A stretch of 64,000 nucleotides of DNA from Phytophthora colocasiae (Eukaryota > Oomycota > Peronosporomycetes > Peronosporales > Peronosporaceae). Numbering within the stretch: the first letter of the stretch is position 1; each line of letters starts with the position of its first letter. The stretch spans positions 620,001-684,000 of the forward strand of contig JAGKQI010000103.1 of NCBI GenBank assembly GCA_018806915.1, written 5' to 3'. Below are positions 55,253 to 64,000 of the stretch, one piece after another. The position numbers and the translations under genes were made by a program. Under the pieces are notes generated by a model, which searched no databases, was not told the DNA's origin, and was given only the letters and a program-made list of their open reading frames with translations.

Positions 55253-56128
55253 GATGGCTGATTTTTCCGACGAAGAAGATTTGCTACTATACCGACTCAG
55301 CCAAGGCTGAACTAGATGCAAGACGAAGAATATCCTGGCGGCACGTGTGGCTGGGAATGCCATTTAGCAGTAAAACCCAGCGTCAACTCCAGATCAGGCT
55401 AAAGACGCTCAAACGAACGTACGGCACGAACTTAAATGGATTTCCCAGACGCTTCACTGGTGTTCAAGCAACCGACCGAGTCATTGCGAGCGCCAACGTA
55501 AACGCACGAATGGGTCTACACCTCATGATCTCGAAGATATTTTCTTTTGTGCCACGACTCGCGATTAATTCACCTGACCACCACACTGGTGAAGTGACTC
55601 CTACTGGTGTTTCCTGATATTCTCACCACAATTCCTGATCTACAATCTACGGATGTCTTCGTGGATTTCGGATCTGGGGTTGGGAATATTGTGGCTCAAG
55701 TTGCTCTCGAAACTGAAGTTGGGTCGTGTATTGGGATTGAGCTGCAGCAAAATTTGGCTCAAATTGCAACCACTTTGCTTTGTAGTAACACGTCTCGATA
55801 CCCGAGGCTCAGGAATGTCAAGGTACATCATGCTGATATAAGATCGCTGGACAGAAAAATCTATACTGAGGTGGAGCGTGCAACCATCTTGTATGCAAAT
55901 AATCTTGTGTTCGATCCGACAAGTAACACCGCCGTGGAAGGAATTGCGACTTCGTTGCCAAACTTGGTGGTAATTGTTGTTACGGAAAGGGTTTGCGTTC
56001 GCCATCGTCCGGGATGTAAACGCCTATTTTGCTCTCTGTGGAAATATCACGACCCCATTAAAGTCTCCGTCTCATGGTCATCAAAAAAATGTTGCGTGTA
56101 CTGGTACTCGAAGCGTAAACCTACGTAA
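55253..56128 (+). pseudogene. Second SANT/Myb-like plus DOT1-like gene, decayed
   Basis: It starts at MADFSDEEDLLLYRLSQ (ATG 55253), shifts frame after about 18 codons into ARRRISWRHVW and RLKTLKRTYGTNLNGFPRRF, which align with the SANT/Myb-like start of the gene at 4967. After a short linker and another frame change near 55610 comes the methyltransferase domain: STDVFVDFGSGVGNIVAQVA (SAM site), SCIGIELQQNLAQIA, ERATILYANNLVFDP and VTERVCVRHRPGCKRLFC, followed by VSVSWSSKKC. The linker is far shorter than in copy 1. At least two frameshifts, so no full protein is expected. Sequence divergence from copy 1 is high, so the pair is not a recent duplication. Confidence 0.68.
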
Positions 56129-57154
56129 AAACCCGCTGATAAGACGCGCTTTAAGCTACCGGGTTGCGCGCAGAAGGCAGAACCAGTATGGTTTCTACTG
56201 ATAAAATTAAGCGAACCGCATAAAGAAAAACTTGCAGGTATCAGTCGCCGTAAAACGTAGCTCCACCTCCAAATGTTCTATCGGACGTGTTCGACAAATC
56301 ATTATTCATTTATTTGAAAACTTTTTAAAACGTGGCATCGATATTACGTATATCAAATCGTTAGTAGTAGAGTAATTATCTGTAGGTTATGTTTGTTTTT
56401 GACTACCCGGCTGATGTGATACTAAGGGTTCGTGCCCCTGCACCTGCTGCCATTTTATCGTGACCGCTTGCACTTGGTCCCAGGGGCCCCGGCACATCGA
56501 TTCAAATTATGTAAGGCAGAGCTCTGAATTCGGTTCACAGACGACCCCTGTAACTTGAGATTGACCGGTAAATCAATGTAATGCTGACTGACCAAGCAAA
56601 AGGACACAGCGGGAGAACGTCGGCTTATGCAGACTAATAGAACTCAATTCGCCTAAATGTCAAATATGTATTTGTCAAATGGACATGGGTTAACCCTTTC
56701 TTTTTGCCATCGTAAATATTGGATTGTGAGTTCAAAAATAAATTCAATAGCCATATTGTGTCTTTTACGGTACGAAATTTCATCTGTGATATGGACATGT
56801 ATAGTTTACGATGTGGCGAATCACCTTTAGCAACAATGAGTCCTATCTCGAAGCCACCAGTAACGGCGCTTTCCAGAAGCTGGAGGCTCCTACGACTTCG
56901 CTTGGGCTGGTAATTTAGGAAGATTACATCCCGACAAACGGAGATTTGGCTCACTGTCTCTCAGATCTAACGCTAATGGCGAACGACGGCGTTGATGACC
57001 GGATCCAGAATTCGCCCTATGGTTCCCAGCCGATGGGGGACTCGAATCCGGACGCTTCACTATAAGGACGAGCTGTCATGTTGAGAAGGACGTCGTGTAT
57101 AGGCGGCCGTTTATATTTTACTGTAAAGAAGAAAACTTAACCCCAAGTGTGCTT

Positions 57155-57385
57155 CTATTTTTCAGCGCTGAACGCGCCGCTAGTGCCGGTGTTGCGTTGA
57201 GCTAATGTCGCTGCGATCTGCTCGCGCGAGGGTAACGCCCAGCGAGCATAGCTGGCTTCGTAACGCAGTTCTCCTGTTGCTTCTTTGCGGTTTTGAATGA
57301 ACTCCGTACCATGGTAAAGCGCCACAGCAGCTACCACACTTAGAACAGTACACAACATCAGCATCGTGGTAAAGCACCACGGCAA
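57155..57385 (-). pseudogene. Truncated gene fragment with one membrane helix
   Basis: A 76-aa frame: a hydrophobic helix (MLMLCTVLSVVAAVALYHG) followed by EFIQNRKEATGEL and RWALPSREQIAATLAQRN. This pattern recalls the N-terminus of mitochondrial FAD-dependent glycerol-3-phosphate dehydrogenase (membrane helix, then LPSRE), but no FAD-binding sequence follows, so the name is a guess. The helix-coding DNA is tandemly duplicated. Confidence 0.25.
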
Positions 57386-57421
57386 CTACCACCTTAGAAC
57401 AGTACACAGCATCAGCAATTT
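57312..57421. repeat. 55-bp imperfect tandem duplication
   Basis: Units start at tggtaaagc (57312 and 57367), about 90 percent alike by eye. They lie at the 5' end of the fragment at 57155-57385. Confidence 0.75.
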
Positions 57422-58062
57422 GATTGCTTGAAAGACTCAGGAACTCTGACAGAGTTATTATATAAAATGAAAACGATGTCGCCATCTAGATGCGTTGTAC
57501 CTGAGTGGAGAAGCGAATGCATTTTTTTGGCTAAAAACAGGAAATCGTGAAATGCAACATGTATCCACATAGGTTGGCATTGAGTTGCTGTATCATCTCT
57601 ACAGCTTTTTGCTCGGGAAATACCCCAATAATGCTGAACTTCGGTCCTACATATTCTGTTCTACCACAGGGTGGATGACCCAACCTAGAGCTACAGCACC
57701 ACAAACAAACATAATCTCAACCGCTTTAATGGATGTTATGTGTGATAGAGCTATCAATACATGCATTGATATCTTCATTTAACAAAACACCTACCGATAT
57801 ATAAAGTGATGGTGTTATCGTTTACTTTGATATTACAAGCTACGTTTGCGCTTCAATACATTGATTCACTCGAATTAAATTTAACAACGTATACTTGAAT
57901 GTTGAGGATAAGTTAAGCCAACAAAATCCTTGCACAGTCGATTGTCTGAGCATCCTAACCCATAGCCATCAACAAATCGACATTCGATCACTATTTATAC
58001 ATTGCCCAACTAAGATGTTTCCTGGCGCCTACCTTAGGAATCAATGCCGTAAAGCGTCGCGC

Positions 58063-59659
58063 CATTACGGTGGCTAAGAACAACAAAAATTTACCGCTCG
58101 GTGCATTGATTACACCCATCACCACGCAACCCTTTGCCGTCCCGTAGCCACTTCACCAACCCCAACACGGTGCATGGGGCGCATTCGAGCCCCTAAGCTG
58201 AGTGCGTTGTGGTCCGTGACATTGGGCTATGTCTGGCACCGCGGGTAAGCAAATGAGCCTACAGGTGAGCGGGACATCTAAACCTAAGCACTGTTCGACA
58301 ATTCAGTCTTACTCTTCTGATGGATTTTGTAAATACGATAAAAAAACTGCGTTGATGACCCGTGAAAAAAATAATCATGTTGAATGCACATGAATCGATA
58401 ATTAACGCTACTGCATCTCGACCACCCTAACTAACAGCAATACCGTACTCTCAGTGCGGCACAAGCAGGCTCACACCACGATCGATCTCGGCTGCAACGT
58501 TTAACACTCAATTTAAAGACGACCAACCCGGTACGGTCTTGTACAACATCCTGGCAAGTAGAGGCTCACATCGTCGTGGTGGTGGTGTTTGAGGTGTGGG
58601 TGGAGGAGAGGGACGGGGGGCGAGGAGTCACCAGCTCACTGGTCAACACATTTGGTACGAATCCTTCAGCGAAATCAACAACACGAATAGCCATTGTTGC
58701 AGCACGTGGTTGATATGGCACAACATGGCAAACAGTGCTTACCAGAGCAACTGGAGGAAAGCGTGCTGATAGCACGAAAACAGTATAAGCCTTGTAGTCA
58801 TCATCGAGATCTCGCCCTTGTTGCGTTTGAGGTTGCCCACAGACTCATTCTAGATCAAGCAGCTCGTTTTCCGTGAGGAAGTACCCGCAGCATCGCCGAA
58901 GAAATGCTCGATGGTTTGTTGCAAGCAGCGAGCATCATTCCACGAAGGTGGTACCGGCAGGTGGCTGCAGCCAATCGGCAGAACCATTGCGCATGGTGAT
59001 CGATGGCGAGTCGTGATCGTTGCCGCGGACAGCATGGCAGATAGCATGGTTCACTTTAATGTATAGCGTCTCGTCCGTTGTGGATGCCAATAGGTGGATA
59101 ATTCTTCGGCAGTGTTGCGAGCATCATGTCGAAGAGCGTGGATCGACGTGGTGTACGGAGAGCAGGATCATAGCTCGACTGTGATCAGTTAGCTGGAGGA
59201 GGCGGGTGTTTTACGGCGGCTGGCAGTACTGCGACTCGTGTCGTGGGAGGGTCCGTGCAGATCCAGGAAAATTTGGAAATGAACTGGGTTTGCATTTTGG
59301 CGCGTTTGAGATCGCTATCGCTGCATCTCACTTGACTGGGCCAAGATGAATGTGGGGTTGAAGCTACGAGCCAATCAGCGTGTCAGGATTTCGGAATGCA
59401 TTCTGATTGGCTGACTCATTCAAAAGCGAAGACACTGGGCGAAAGCTTGGACGTTGAAGTCCACATTTCGCGCGCGAAGATCGTTTGGATTCTATGTTGA
59501 AGTCCAAGATCTCCCAGCCAATCCGAGTGCATTCCGAGATCCTGACACGCTGATTGGTGTAGTCAAGCGACGGTTCAGGATTTGTCTTGAGAACCTTTTC
59601 TGGTGACCTTTTCTTTATTTTACTCAAAAGTGACTATTTATTGTGATTTGATAATCGCT
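58063..59659. repeat. 1.6-kb repeat, copy B
   Basis: Direct copy of 53529-55119 with a few substitutions and the additional 9 bp. Its right part belongs to the left arm of the large inverted repeat. It contains the CCAAT inverted repeat at 59371-59413 and 59515-59557. Confidence 0.85.
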
Positions 59660-60247
59660 ATATCAGTCAGCAGAGACAAAGCTTGTGTCTATTACCATGG
59701 CATGGTAATGCTGGTAAAGCTTTGGTAATCTCTGGATTGACCACCAGGGTTATCGTTGTGGATCATAGACCGTCGCCACATACATTCTACATATGAGAAG
59801 TTTTGCAGATCCAGTTATTACAAGCGTGTGCTGTTCAAAGGACCAAATAGCATTGATTTAGTATACCCGAAAAACCTTGTCGGAACGAGATACTCGCGGA
59901 GATCGGTTCGAGCTAAACACCGTTGAGGTATTCATTTGGATACATTCGACGATCTCCTTGATATCGATTAGTTCACCAGAATAGGTTTCTACTTTCGACA
60001 TCGCTCTAGTTTTTTTTTCTGCATGGCCCAATAAATCTTGTCAAACCCCGGACAGGAAAGTTGCTTCAGGCTCCCCTTTCACCAAATGAATCACTCATTA
60101 CTCGTAGATAGCTTATTGTTGCTCTGTTGGGTAACAATGTCGGCTTGTAACAAAAGGCTGACCAAGTTTCAGTTGCTACTGGTTTCGTGTACGGAGAAGG
60201 TTTTTAATTGCATCTAAGGATGCAATATTCTAAATCACTGGTCGTGG
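58708..60247. repeat. Large inverted repeat, left arm (1,540 bp)
   Basis: Reverse complement of 61417-62956. Paired positions always add up to 121664, so there is no net indel over 1,540 bp, and I noticed only about five substitutions. The arm consists of most of repeat copy B plus 588 bp of extra sequence (59660-60247) absent from copy A. Confidence 0.92.
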
Positions 60248-61416
60248 CTAGCAGTTATGATCTTTGAGCTTTATGGCTTTCGTTTTATCGGAAGTGATGA
60301 TATGTTCTACAATTGTTACAGGCGTTGGTAGTTTAAATAATGCTGACGACTTAGTGGCCACTTGCGGTGAATGACTATATCGCCGCTACATCAGACGAGT
60401 TTATCAATTTTGGCTTTTGTATCATCCTGGTAGGCACCGTAACCTACATAGGTAACGGGCCATGGCCATGGGATGATCCAAGGAACGAGCCAGGTAGATA
60501 AAAAAAATATTGTGTTGTTGTGGTTTATCCCTTCATCGTGTAGGCCGTCAACAACGAGATCACTGTGATAAATATTAAATCCAAGTTCGCTGGTATTGCA
60601 TACATCTGTTGAAGCCGACCTGGTTACCTCGTTTCATTGAATAGTTTGCCAGGTCACTCAAGTACAGCATCGCAGCGCTCAAACAAAATCCATCAACTCG
60701 GTTTAAATTCTTAGAAAAAGTATTATGTTAAATCGGTTCTCAACAAGTTTTTGTCCCTTGAGCGTACGCTATTGGAGGTTTAAACGTGAGTACGATCGCA
60801 AGGAATGGCAACCACTGCAGTTTATCACTTGGTCCCACGGATCCTCCGATGGAGATGGAGCGGAGAATGTCCACGTTGACGTCCATCATACATGTAGTTA
60901 GTGGTTTTGTTTTGGTTGCAGCGTTGCTGCGTTATGAGAGTCCGACGAGGTACTCATGCTGTTAGCGCCAAACTCTTGCAGTTCAAATGAAAACAAAACG
61001 TAGTAGTTGGAAATAACGAGCAAAACTGATTGAAAACTTAAAGTGGCAACATTTCAGGCGATATGAAGTCCAACGCACACCAGGGCAGTATACTTGCAGA
61101 CTGGAGGTCTGTTATTTACAGAATAGTTCCTTCGGAAGCAGAATTCGTAAGTTTCACAAAAAGCCATGTTAACGAGACCACTTCTTGGATTGTCCGTTTA
61201 CGTTGAGGATGCTTCAACTACAGCCCAAAAGACTTCAGACGATCACAACTTGAAACATACATAAACAACCATGAACAAGGTAAAGAATCGCGATTACGCT
61301 GAAAGTTGTCTGTCAAAGTGACGACTACCTATTTCGGCTTACGTTGCTTAGCCCTGCGCCGTTATTGATATCTCCGGTATGTTCCTGGTTAAACGCTCAT
61401 GTGTGTCCCCTGCATT
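60248..61416. other. Spacer of the large inverted repeat
   Basis: 1,169 bp of unique sequence between the arms. Short open pieces occur on both strands (plus IILVGTVTYIGNGPWPWDDP near 60421; minus MMDVNVDILRSISIGGSVGP near 60885) with coding-like composition but no family. No transposase or polymerase domain is visible. Confidence 0.5.
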
Positions 61417-62956
61417 CCACGACCAGTGATTTAGAATATTGCATCCTTAGATGCAATTAAAAACCTTCTCCGTACACGAAACCAGTAGCAACTGAAACTT
61501 GGTCAGCCTTTTGTTACAAGCCGACATTGTTACCCAACAGAGCAACAATAAGCTATCTACGAGTAATGAGTGATTCATTTGGTGAAAGGGGAGCCTGAAG
61601 CAACTTTCCTGTCCGGGGTTTGACAAGATTTATTGGGCCATGCAGAAAAAAAAACTAGAGCGATGTCGAAAGTAGAAACCTATTCTGGTGAACTAATCGA
61701 TATCAAGGAGATCGTCGAATGTATCCAAATGAATACCTCAACGGTGTTTAGCTCGAACCGATCTCCGCGAGTATCTCGTTCCGACAAGGTTTTTCGGGTA
61801 TACTAAATCAATGCTATTTGGTCCTTTGAACAGCACACGCTTGTAATAACTGGATCTGCAAAACTTCTCATATGTAGAATGTATGTGGCGACGGTCTATG
61901 ATCCACAACGATAACCCTGGTGGTCAATCCAGAGATTACCAAAGCTTTACCAGCATTACCATGCCATGGTAATAGACACAAGCTTTGTCTCTGCTGACTG
62001 ATATAGCGATTATCAAATCACAATAAATAGTCACTTTTGAGTAAAATAAAGAAAAGGTCACCAGAAAAGGTTCTCAAGACAAATCCTGAACCGTCGCTTG
62101 ACTACACCAATCAGCGTGTCAGGATCTCGGAATGCACTCGGATTGGCTGGGAGATCTTGGACTTCAACATAGAATCCAAACGATCTTCGCGCGCGAAATG
62201 TGGACTTCAACGTCCAAGCTTTCGCCCAGTGTCTTCGCTTTTGAATGAGTCAGCCAATCAGAATGCATTCCGAAATCCTGACACGCTGATTGGCTCGTAG
62301 CTTCAACCCCACATTCATCTTGGCCCAGTCAAGTGAGATGCAGCGATAGCGATCTCAAACGCGCCAAAATGCAAACCCAGTTCATTTCCAAATTTTCCTG
62401 GATCTGCACGGACCCTCCCACGACACGAGTCGCAGTACTGCCAGCCGCCGTAAAACACCCGCCTCCTCCAGCTAACTGATCACAGTCGAGCTATGATCCT
62501 GCTCTCCGTACACCACGTCGATCCACGCTCTTCGACATGATGCTCGCAACACTGCTGAAGAATTATCCACCTATTGGCATCCACAACGGACGAGACGCTA
62601 TACACCAAAGTGAACCATGCTATCTGCCATGCTGTCCGCGGCAACGATCACGACTCGCCATCGATCGCCATGCGTAATGGTTCTGCCGATTGGCTGCAGC
62701 CACCTGCCGGTACCACCTTCGTGGAATGATGCTCGCTGCTTGCAACAAACCATCGAGCATTTCTTCGGCGATGCTGCGGGTACTTCCTCACGGAAAACGA
62801 GCTGCTTGATCTAGAATGAGTCTGTGGGCAACCTCAAACGCAACAAGGGCGAGATCTCGATGATGACTACAAGGCTTATACTGTTTTCGTGCTATCAGCA
62901 CGCTTTCCTCCAGTTGCTCTGGTAAGCACTGTTTGCCATGTTGTGCCATATCAACC
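61417..62956. repeat. Large inverted repeat, right arm (1,540 bp), includes repeat copy C
   Basis: Mirror of 58708-60247. Copy C of the 1.6-kb repeat starts at 62005. At 62957 the match drops abruptly, yet a weaker resemblance (about 70 percent by eye) to copy B goes on to about 63080, including the protein-level match TMTIRVVDFTKGLLPN against ATMAIRVVDFAEGFVPN. Confidence 0.92.
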
Positions 62957-64000
62957 GCGGGCTTCAACAATGACTATTCGGGTAGTTGATTTTACTAAAG
63001 GGCTTCTACCGAATTCTTTGACTGGACTGGAGACATTGACCCCTTCAGCTACAATCACCACCACGGCGGATTGAGCCTCCGTCGGTCAGGGTACTGCTCA
63101 CTATCCTCCCGGGTTTGTCGGAATCCCGTTCAAATTGAAGAATTAAACGGTGAAGCCGAGATCGACTTTGGTGCGTGCCTGCTTGTCGTGTTGCCTAGTC
63201 TGATCCACCATCGGAACATCTATAGTAGAACTACGTACGGGCACGCCGAATCCTCCTGTACGTCGCATGTAAATAAACTTAAGACCAACGTTAAGTACAT
63301 CCCCATTAGTTTAGTGCGAGCTTGAACCGCCCGCATGACAAACAATTAGTTGAGATTTATCACGGTAGGCGCAATGTTTTATTCTTTTCGTGTATGTATA
63401 CCCAACTAAAAACCTCCACACTAATCTCATTGGCGAGGCTATTGGGCAACTATCACGTTCCAGCGAAGGGATTGGGTGATGGGTGAATGTAGGCCCCAAT
63501 CGGCATGACGGGAATCGGAAAGCATCCACATCGATGGGTTCCGACGCGATCGCCCCCCCCCCCCTTCCCTTCCCTCCATCACTTCACTCTGCAAAATGGA
63601 TAGGACAATGGACCTTCGGGCCAGGGATACCCGCCTAGATCCAATCAGGGTAAGAAGAAAACTAGGCGTTATGTAGTACGCAACTATGCTAACATACTCA
63701 TGAACCATGATCAGCTACCAACTATTAACGAAATAGTTACCAGGGGTGGGAAGCGACGGAACCGAAGGTACTCCATTTCTCTCTGTCTCGTACCGTACAG
63801 CTGCCACAAGAGGCTCAAGTTCGACAGTCTACTTCCTGTGTGCGTTTCAGCGGAAGGCAGCGTACGTATTAGCCCAAATGAACGAATTCAAGTACTCTAA
63901 CTTCCTCAATTTAGAAATACGAGTTACAATGTTGTTCTACGCATGATGTCGATGACTTCGTCGAGAGTTTGCCTGTAAGGGAGATGTTTCTTCTAAATTG
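62957..64000. other. Window end, no gene recognised
   Basis: After the diverged tail of repeat C the sequence has only short frames without domains. A poly-C run lies at about 63551-63563. It is probably repeat-derived, but I cannot define an element. Confidence 0.4.

Larger units (their letters stand above)
49545..56693. mobile_element. piggyBac-type transposon 2, borders tentative, interrupted by repeat A
   Basis: The left end is TTAA (49545-49548) plus CCCGTTCGCGAACA, very like the transposase-side end of element 1. A plus-strand transposase copy follows, then a 1.6-kb repeat insertion (53529-55119), then a DOT1-like relic. A possible right end is ATGGG TTAA at 56690-56693, whose inner side carries repeated ATTTGACA motifs recalling the CATTTTGAC repeats of element 1. 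The DOT1 relic points the same way as the transposase here, whereas the two converge in element 1, so an inversion or two separate elements are possible. Confidence 0.45.
56129..58062. other. Repeat-derived intergenic DNA with an old piggyBac-type junction
   Basis: At 56687-56696 gggttaaccc joins two piggyBac-like termini around one TTAA: CATGGG-TTAA to the left and TTAA-CCCTTTC to the right. I see no matching right end for the second. Short frames (for example 56634-56954) have no domains. The section is otherwise A/T-rich. Confidence 0.4.

Noticed and set aside
60248..61416. Spacer of the large inverted repeat as a transposase gene
   Set aside because: Only short open pieces on both strands and no DDE, integrase or polymerase motif.
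62037..62300. Conserved 87-aa protein encoded three times (MSKIKKRSPEKVL...)
   Set aside because: The frame covers the two arms of the CCAAT inverted repeat, its identity is explained by recent repeat duplication, and it has no domain.
1..64000. CRISPR array, rRNA or tRNA genes
   Set aside because: No regularly spaced direct repeats, no rRNA-like conserved blocks and no tRNA cloverleaf were seen. The organism is eukaryotic.

Overview
The window looks like a nuclear contig from a Phytophthora-like oomycete. The evidence is compact genes with short GT-AG introns, close intergenic spacing, an enkurin gene (flagellate cells), oomycete-style Copia and piggyBac elements, and proteins I recognise only as stramenopile-type. 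No rRNA, tRNA or CRISPR array was recognised. Exon joins were deduced from reading frame and splice signals, not from transcripts.

Layout. 1-2.4 kb: start of an MFS transporter and a short-form tRNase Z, both on the minus strand. 2.5-14.46 kb: a stack of mobile elements. It holds a decayed Ty3/gypsy gag fragment, then a TTAA-flanked piggyBac element carrying a SANT/Myb-like plus DOT1-like methyltransferase gene and a broken transposase. That transposase is split after its third codon by a young Copia element with identical LTRs. 14.5-20.7 kb: SBDS (+), enkurin (-), a secretory single-pass membrane protein (+) and a 662-aa unknown protein (-). 20.8-25 kb: a Fanzor (eukaryotic TnpB-like) pseudogene back to back with an intact MULE transposase, the pair bracketed by a 13-bp direct repeat. 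26.2-49.1 kb: a dense gene block with a possible PP1-docking protein, an SRPK-type kinase, an EF-hand/coiled-coil protein, a CRAL-TRIO membrane protein, RhoGDI, bystin, a small TIR element, a NECAP-like protein, two unknown proteins, a POT-family transporter and a very large F-box/LRR/IQ/WW/B-box protein. 49.5-64 kb: repeat-rich DNA with a second piggyBac transposase copy, a second DOT1-like relic, three copies of an unidentified 1.6-kb repeat, and two 1,540-bp inverted arms around a 1.17-kb spacer.

How the genes relate. SBDS (60S maturation) and bystin (40S maturation) are both ribosome-biogenesis genes, and tRNase Z processes tRNA 3' ends. SRPK, RhoGDI, NECAP and the POT transporter are housekeeping or trafficking genes. 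I see no operon-like logic. tRNase Z and SBDS are divergent, and without the inserted DNA they would lie only about 160 bp apart.

The most unusual signal is a piggyBac lineage whose transposase has an AT-hook and which travels with a DOT1-like methyltransferase bearing its own SANT/Myb-like domain. It appears twice in this window, both times as decayed copies. The Fanzor/MULE pair is the second most interesting.
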